A DNA stretch of 64,000 bases from Biomphalaria glabrata (taxonomy: Eukaryota; Mollusca; Gastropoda; Planorbidae): assembly GCF_947242115.1 (NCBI RefSeq), contig NC_074728.1, positions 18,677,542 through 18,741,541 of the forward strand, in the 5' to 3' direction. A program made the position numbers and the translations under genes. Below the pieces are notes generated by a model. It had not been told where the DNA came from. It saw nothing but the letters and a program-made list of their open reading frames with translations, and searched no databases. Below are positions 52,701 to 61,700 of this stretch, piece after piece (positions within the stretch are counted from its first letter, which is position 1; every line of letters begins with the position of its first letter).

Positions 52701-55700
52701 GATTCGCGCTAGAGCAGCTTTGGCTTGCATTTTTCAGAGGATGGCAGGCGAAGTCTTCATGGTAAAACTTTTCCGTACAAACGCAAGTCAGATTGCCAGG
52801 GTTGTCGCCCGTGCACTCGGCACCTACGATGCACTGTCCTCTCGCCGTACATGGTGACGTTGCTGGGATCAAAGGGTCGCAGCTGTTGTTCTCAGACGTG
52901 TAGAAGCCTTCTTTGCAGGAGCAGACAAACGGAGCCTGCTGCCGCTTGTAATCTCGAACGCAGTCGGCATTGACGATGCACTGATCTATGTAGATGCAAG
53001 GCAGAGTGGCCTTTATCCGAGGCATACATTTAGTGCCATCCTTGTAATAGTCAGCATCACAATGACATTCTTTGCCTCCCGAGACGGGCATACATTTGGC
53101 GTTTGGTACGCAGGAACCGTCAACCTGTTGGTGGAAAAAAAAATATAGCAAAGTTTGTTATTTAGTAAAACATTTATATCTAATTTAAAACAAAACAACT
53201 ATTGATAACGTTCACCTTAACCTATCCCTAAGTCTTTTGAACCTTTGGGGCACCACCCAAGATTTGTCGACTCTATTTTTCCATTCCTCTTTGTCTTTTG
53301 CCTTGGATACAGCCTCTTTCAAAGGCTGGCACGTCCAGTCTTTTACGTAGTCTTAACATCGCTTTCTCTGCCTCTTCTTTTTCCTGTTACTGTTTCCCGA
53401 AGGAAGGTCTTTGTGAGCCCCGAAGATCTTGTAATATGGCCATAGAGTTTTAGTTTGCGTCTTTTATACACTAGTTAGCAGGTCATCGTTAATTATTGAC
53501 TTTGATTATTTTTGTTTACTTCACGTTTGTATTCCTATTTTTTCTAAATCTCACCCTAATTCGGTTTCTTTGTCACTCTTTCCCTATGTCTCCTTTCTCA
53601 CTTTCTTCTCTTTTTCTTTTTTTTTCTCTCACATTCTCCTTTCCCCATTCTCTTCTCATGTCCGCTTATGTCTTCCCACAATCCACCATAGTGGCTCAAC
53701 AACTGAAGGAGGCCATTAAGTTCTCTGATTATGTGCATGCAATGCTATAGAAGATATAGACATTAAGCTTACCTGGCATGTTCCACCCGCGTCTATGAGT
53801 TTCATACAAGTGTCTCCAACTTGGTAGAAGCCTGAATTGCACGCACATACCTGGCCAGTGCCGTTTAGGGATGTCTGACACTCTGAGTTAACGACACACT
53901 GACCAATGGCCGTGCACTCCTGTGTTGGAGGGATTCTTTTAATGCAGGCCAGGTTCTCCTTGTAATATTCTGGGATACATTGGCATTCGGCCCTGATGAA
54001 TAGAATAATAGATGGAACAAATCATAAATACTAGAATCGATTAAATGTTATTAATGTTAATGGTTATTAATGGCTAGTCTAGAACTTGGGCTAGATAAAC
54101 TGGACTAAACAGGACTTATTGTGACCGTGGAAAAAGCTGACGTAATTTAGATTGGGGGTTAAGTTACATGCATTGGTATAGCTACAGTTGACACGGGACC
54201 ATCTATGTCTACGGCATCGACTATACATCCCTTTTGATGTTGGGTTAAATGTATTCACTGGACATCATTTTCTGTTGATTATTTCAAATGTATAGTACGA
54301 CCGGTATATAGTGATTTCACTCAGGGTCACTCTTTAGTAATTGCTTTAAGACTACAATAGTAAAGTAAAGTAAAGTTCCCCTTTCAGACCTTGTGGTCTA
54401 TAGGGCAGATGATGTAAAGGTCATCTGTTTCTGTGGCCTACGGTTAACAAGGGTGTCACGTGGCCAGCACAACGACCAACCGCCTTTACTTTTTCCCTAA
54501 CTAATGTCAGGTACTCATTAGAGCTGGGTGGCCCGAAGATCCCGAAAATAAAAATCCCAGTCTATATGGGACCAGGATTCGAACCCCGGTCCCCGGTTCA
54601 GAAGCCAAGCGCTTTACCGCTCAGCCACCGCGCCTCCTTTAATACTACAATAAGTGCATTTAAAGTGTGTATTCTTTCGTTTTTGTGAAATCGTTGGTTT
54701 TATTTGTTATTAGTTAGCAAGGTAATTGGTCTGGTTTTCTGCTACAGAAATCAAGAAAGGAGAAAAACACATTTTTTTTCCAATCATTAAGTACCGAGAA
54801 TAATCTAGAATCATGTTTAAGTTATGACATTTTAACAGTAGCCTTACAATTCGCAACAAAAAAAAAAATCTTTATTATCCATGAGGAAATTCCTTTTACT
54901 AGCAACGCTTGGGTATATTTACGAAATATGTCTAGCAAACGGTTTGTGGGCCTTGTAGTGACCTAATAAAATACTACAGGAAGACATGTCTTGATGCAAG
55001 GCTTTATTAAACAAGAATGACAAAACAGTTCACAATAACACAGTACACACACACACACAAGATGACCTGGACACCATGACATTTTGACACACTAGAACAG
55101 ATCAGTTCACAGCACACAACAAGAAACATAAATACACAACAGGCCTTATAAAATATAAGCATAAAGACCATTAGCTTGGAACTTGCTCCCATGTGAGAAA
55201 ACAGAAACCACAAGCTTCAATGCGTTTCAAAACGGTGTGACTTAGTGAGCAAAATTCAAGATTCATCTGTGCTGATGAAGTCTTAGTCTGTTGTTGTTCT
55301 CAGGAAGGCTGTTAGAACTATGAGAAGGGAACCTGTCTGTCATTACATCAAAAGGGAACCTGTCTGTCATTACATCAAAAGGGAACCTGTCATGATATAA
55401 AATTAAAGTTAAAAGAACCTAACAAAACGAGACTGACCTGAGCCCAACGAGCTTGCACTCTGCCCCCACGATGCACTGCCCGGGTGCACTGCAGGGCACC
55501 GTGACGTTCTTTTTTCTGTCACACAGCCCGCCCCTCTCGTAGAAGTCCGCGCCGCAGGTACATGTCAGCTTGAAGCCGTTGTAAGAACAGGTAGCATCGC
55601 TGGTGCACTTGTAGTCAGCATCACAGTCATCCCCAGCGCGTATGTCCTAGGATATAGTGGGTATACAAAAATTGATTAAAGCACGCTTATTAGACTAATT

Positions 55701-58700
55701 ACGGTAGATACTTGTTCAAAAACAAAGCTGGGTAACGTGCACAAAGTTTACAAACAAAACAAATTAAAAAAACAAGCAAAATACAAAAAAAAAATACTTT
55801 AAAAATAAAAAACAAAGCTTATATTGAGTGTAGTTGTATCAATTAGTTTGGATTAGTCGTGTAATTAAATTTGTAATAGATCTCAATTAACAATAAACAA
55901 ACCTATGGGATTAGAACTACTTTTACTAATTTTATTTTAGCGTAATTTTAAGTTTTAGCTTTCTTAAATACCTTATGATCCTATCACTTGTCTGAATCTA
56001 GATTAATCTGTTTGCTATTAGAATGATTGGTCGCTTTTTAAAAATATTTATCACAAAAGTGAGCGACCTGAATTCGATTTCAAAGGAGATGCTTATAAAA
56101 ATAGGTTTTATAGTTATTTATAGCTTTTAACAGATTTTTTTTCTCTTCAAACAATAAAGGGGACTAATTCAACTTATACTATTTTATCAGTCAAGTAAAA
56201 TTTCTTTCCTTTGTTCGAAATACAAAACACGATAACTAATTACCAATAGTTAATTATCTACCTTGATACACCTGACTGAAAGTGGAATAAACTTAAAGGA
56301 GTTTAAAATCTTTCTGCTTAAGCATGGAGAGGAGCCAACCACTTTGTCCACACATAATTGTGGTTTAGTTCATGCAGATTCTCTTTAAGATTTCTTTTCT
56401 GTGTTTTTTTTTTGGGGGGGGGGGGGGGGGAAAGGCATCTTTGTGAAAAAAAAAATTTTTCAAGAGTTGGTAGCTGTGTTGTAGCTGAGCGATATTGGAT
56501 GCTTTTTTCAATGAGTCTATCTAGACGATGTTTTAGTACGATGTATTAGTTATATTTCCAGGTTAAGGTTTTATAGAGAAGCGTGAAGCGAGGTAACTTT
56601 CATGCTGACGTACTTGATAAAAAGTAGTAAAACACCCCCCTTTCCTAACTTGTGATCTACACATCCGATGATGATCATCTGTTTCTATGGCTAATCAGAG
56701 TGTCATGCGACCAGTACAACGACTTAGAGTTGGGTAAACTATGAGACGTCTTTAAAATGCCGAAATTAAAAATTCAAGCCTTCAAGGATATTCAAACTCG
56801 AGATTTCTCAGTTCCAGTTCAGAAGCCTAGCGCTTTACCACTCAGCCCCGTCTTCCTCATAATTAGATAATAAATATTCAGTGTTACCTCTAGACATTTG
56901 CCGTTCTCGTTGTAATAAGGTAACTTGCAGGTACACTCTTTCAATCCTGAAGTAACATTCAGCAGGCATTCTGAGAAACGTGTGCACTGCTCTGTTCTCT
57001 TGCACTCCTGGCTTGCTGGGATCTCTGGACGACACAATCCAAGCTCCTTGTAGAAAGTTGGGTTACACCTGATGAGAGAAAGAGTTGGGTCACAACTGAT
57101 GAGAGAAAGAGATGGGTTACACCTGATGAGAGAAAGAGATGGGTTACACCTGATGAGAGAAAGAGATGGGTTACACCTGATGAGAGAAAGAGATGGGTTA
57201 CACCTGATGAGAGAAAGAGATGGGTTACACCTGATGAGAGAAAGAGATGGGTTACACCTGATGAGAGAAAGAGATGGGTTACACCTGATGAGAGAAAGAG
57301 ATGGGTTACACCTGATGAGAGAAAGAGATGGGTCACAACTGATGAGAGAAAGAGATGGGTTACACCTGATGAGAGAAAGAGATGGGTTACACCTGATGAG
57401 AGAAAGAGATGGGTAACACCTGATGAGAGAAAGAGATGGGTTACACCTGATGAGAGAAAGAGATGGGTTACACCTGATGAGAGAAAGAGATGGGTTACAC
57501 CTGATGAGACTTCAACTTACACCACCACATCAGTGAAGTACAATTTATCTCCCTTGTTCAATAAAAAAAATAATTACGGATAGTTAATTAACTAATTGGT
57601 TAGTTTATTTTTATTAATTCTTGTTTTGTCTGGTGAAAGAAATAAGAGTTCCAAATTTTAACTTGATCCGCGATTGGTGTGGGAGAAATAACGTGTGCAC
57701 CCACTTTTTACAAGACAGACAGAGTGAGTTAATATAAGCTTTGTGAAAGGAAAATGTAAAGCACCTCAGTACCCCACTGCTCCAGTTCAAGTACTATGTA
57801 TATGTATGCTCCCAAGAAGTACTCACACTCTTACCTGCTTGATTTGATTTTAGGTACATCAGCACAATTTAGGCCATTCTCTTACCTGCATAAGCTCTCT
57901 GGTATGTCAGGCGTGCATGTAGCGTTGTGGGTGCACATACTGGGCGTTGGCTTGCAGGGCAGGTCTGCTGCAACCAGATGCTTGCATTTGCCGTTGGATT
58001 GATAGAAGTCGAAGTCACATGTGCAGACTTGTAGATTGCCTTCAAGATAAAGGTAGACAATTGACAAGAAAAATATAAAAAAAATACTTTTTAAAAAAAA
58101 AGCCCAACTAAGGGGAATAACTCCAAATTTACAGCCATATATCTCAAGACTATTAAATTTATGTCCGTTTTTCGATATCAAAAATATTTACTTAAATAAT
58201 TATTTTTTTTTTGTTGATGTTTGTTTTGTTGGGAGCAATGAGTAATTGTGACTTCTACTGTTGTACAGTGTGTATTTTATTAAAGTGATTCCTAGTTCCA
58301 GAATAAACAATTCACACTTATGATTGTCTGATCAACACAATCTTATTTTAACATCAAGTCGTCATTGTCATCTGGCAATTTAAATATATCGTCCCATACA
58401 GCCTCAAACATATATAAGATAAGATAATTTTATTGATCCAATCAAATTGAAATTCAGGTTGACTACAATTGACAACCTCAGCGTAACTACTTTACAAAAA
58501 CATTATGGATGACAAATTCGAACATTCACTCCACGAAACACATACACAACCAGCGTTTTATGAGTTTGACTTCTATGTACTTCTCGATGACGACAGCTGA
58601 TCTTGTAACACTCTGACCGATAGTGGGATAAAGGAGTTTTTAAATCTTTCAGTTTTAGTCCTAATGGAAAGGAGACGAACACTTCGTTCAGATCTGATGT

Positions 58701-61700
58701 AACAGTGATTTAATGGGTGCAGGTTGTCTTTAAGAATCGTCAAAGTCTGAAAGAACTTAGATTTTGTTTTTTACTGCTCCTTAAGATTAAGTTGAGTTTT
58801 ATATAAAAAAAAACTAAGTGTAATACTGTTTACAAATTACAATGTTTTTGATAAGTTTCAATTAGCTATTATTATTATAGTTCGTCCATCGTGATTCGAT
58901 GATGACCACTTTTGTCATCCTGTGGGCTGAGGGCTTTGCACTGGGGTTTTGTGCCTCCTCATGTGGCTGGTGAGACCTATGTGAGACCGGAATGTTCGGC
59001 TGCACAGTGGGGCAGGCTAGGAACAAAGTCTTAGACAAAGATTTACTCATATCTGTATTGTATGAATTCTTTAAAACGTTTAACCAGAACTAGAAGCACT
59101 GGTTAGATGTGCACAGTTAGAACATCAATAGATGTGCACAGTTAGAACATCAATAGATGTGCACAGTTAGAACATCAATAGGTGTGCACAGTTACAACAT
59201 CAATAGATGTGCACAGTTAGAACATCAATAGGTGTGCACAGTTAGAACATCAATAGATGTGTACAATTAGAACATCAATAGATGTGCACAGTTAGAACAT
59301 CAATAGATGTGTACAATTAGAACATCAATAGATGTCTCCCCCTGTCAAACAGAAGTCTCACAATGTTAAAAAAAATGTCTCACCTGTAATAGACACACTA
59401 CAACAACATGAGCTTCAATAAACACAATGATTGTATTAGTCTCTATTTATGTTCTTTACTCCAGCCACTTGTTCTCTAAACTGACCTCCTTTTACAAACA
59501 GTCCTGACACACTGCTGTTCACAACTTGTACCCCACTTTCTTCATTCATGAGCTTAAGCTGCCATTCAGTTGCCTCAGCTGCCCGACATATATTTTCTGC
59601 CTTGTTAAGGTCTAGATCTGGTTCTCTCAAAAGTCTTGCTCGGGTGTTCTCATTCCTTATGCCAACTATCCTATCCTTTATTAGGAAATCTTTAAGCAAA
59701 TCAAACTCACATGTCTTTGCCTTGAGTTTGATGTCAGTGACAAAGCTGTCAAATAACTCTCCATGTTGAGATCGCTAGAAAAAAACATGTCTTTCAATGG
59801 TAACATTTTTTCTTGGTAGACAGTACTTCTCGAACTTATTAAGAATGCAGTGAAGTGTATGGAAGGACTTGCTAATCTCACATTCATTAGATTCATTGTC
59901 CGTCCATTGGAAAGTGTTATAGACTTGCACTGCTTCTTGGCCAATCACATGCAATAATGTCATAGACTGTACTGCTCTGCTTTTTGTATCCAGTCCACTT
60001 GCTATCGAATATATCTGAAAGGATTGTTTGAACCTTTTCCAATTTTCTGCTACGTTGCCATTTAATTCCAGCGGTTGTGGCGGGTGGAGTCGGTCCATCT
60101 GACACCATGTAATAGACTAAAACAACATGAGCTTCAATAAACACAATGATTTGATTAGTCTCTATTTATGTTCTTTACTCCAGCCACTTGTTCTCTAAAC
60201 TGACCTTCTTTTACACACAGTCCTGACACACTGCTGTTCACTCAGCCATGTACACTCAAGGTCCACTGGTCATTTCATACACAGGCACACACACTGCACT
60301 ACCAGCCACTCAAAACACATACACTTATTACACAATGTTAAAATATCAATAGATGCGCACAGTTAGAACATCAATACATGTCTCCCCCTGTCAAACAGAA
60401 GTCTCACAATGTTAAAAAAATGTCTCACCAAAGACAACTCTCAAATTTGAGCTATAAAGGGAAAGTAACCCTTGAGGGCTTATGGGCACTCATGGCCTAA
60501 ATTGTGCCATAAGTATGATAAGCCAAGAAACCAAAATTTCATAAAAAACAGAAGTCTCACACTGTCAAACAGAAGTTTCAAAATTCAAAGACAAGTCACG
60601 ACCTGTCTAACCGAAATCTCACCCTGTCAAAGAAGTCTCATTCTGTTTAAAAGACGTCTCACACTGTCACAAAAAAGTATCACGCTGTCAAACAAATGTC
60701 TCAACATGTCAAACACGAGCCTCATAATGTCAGACAGAAGTCTGACCTTGTCAAACTTAAGTGTTCCCCTCTCAAACAAATGTCTCAACATGTCAAACAC
60801 GAGCCTCATAATGTCAGACAGAAGTCTGACCTTGTCAAACTTAAGTGTTCCCCTCTCAAACAAATGTCTCAACATGTCAAACAAATGTCTTTCTTTGCCT
60901 CACCGATTATATATTTTTAGAATTAACTTGGGCTATTTCTAACCATCATGTTCCTAAATTCAATGATTTATTTTCTTTTAAATGTCCCCCATGGTTACCT
61001 TGTATCATACAATTAGCGTTGACTGTGCACTGTATGCTCTTCTCACAAGGGAGACCCGCGTCTATGCGAACGAAGCAGTGGCCATTGGAAGGGTAGTAGC
61101 CCTCCACGCAGGTGCACTTGAAGTCCCCTGCAGGGTTGTCCATGTCTGGGAGGCACACAGAGAAGTCCACACACTGCTCGGTCTCGTAACAAGACATGTC
61201 CACTTTCAGCTTGGGCAGACACTCCAGCTGGTCCTTGTAGTAGCCGTCAACGCAGACGCAGGTCCCTCCTGTCTTGGTGGAACACTCAGACCTGGTGAGA
61301 AAATAGGTTTTAATTATACCCAGAGGCGTAGTGAGATAAACGTGCGCCCGGGGCAAAAAACTTTATTGGAGCACACCCCGACCCATTTTCCATGACCATC
61401 ACGCAGAAATATACGCTTAGAAATAAAACAAAAATATTTAATAATAATATAATACAAATAACCTAAGAATGTATTAGCTTACTAAAATATCTAAAACAAT
61501 ATTTTTTTGCTGCCTCTGTGTGTGTGGCACCCCCTGATGGGTGGCGCCAGGGGCATCGTGCCCGCTTGCCCCTCCCCCAACTACGCCTCTGTAGTTCCCT
61601 CTTTCTGCCGTGAGTAAATAATTAATTATCACAAACTTTCAGTCGTGGCCTCTTTGTAAAATATTTCCCTTTTGGTCAAGAGTGATAATAAAGCGGAAAT

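Noticed and set aside
57072-57416. Repeated HLMRERDG and THLFLSSGV frames
   Set aside because: Wrong-frame or wrong-strand reading of the splice-site minisatellite. Only the CNPSLSLIR frame connects to an exon.
57061-57507. CRISPR-like regular repeats
   Set aside because: Units are directly adjacent with no unique spacers, and the genome is eukaryotic.
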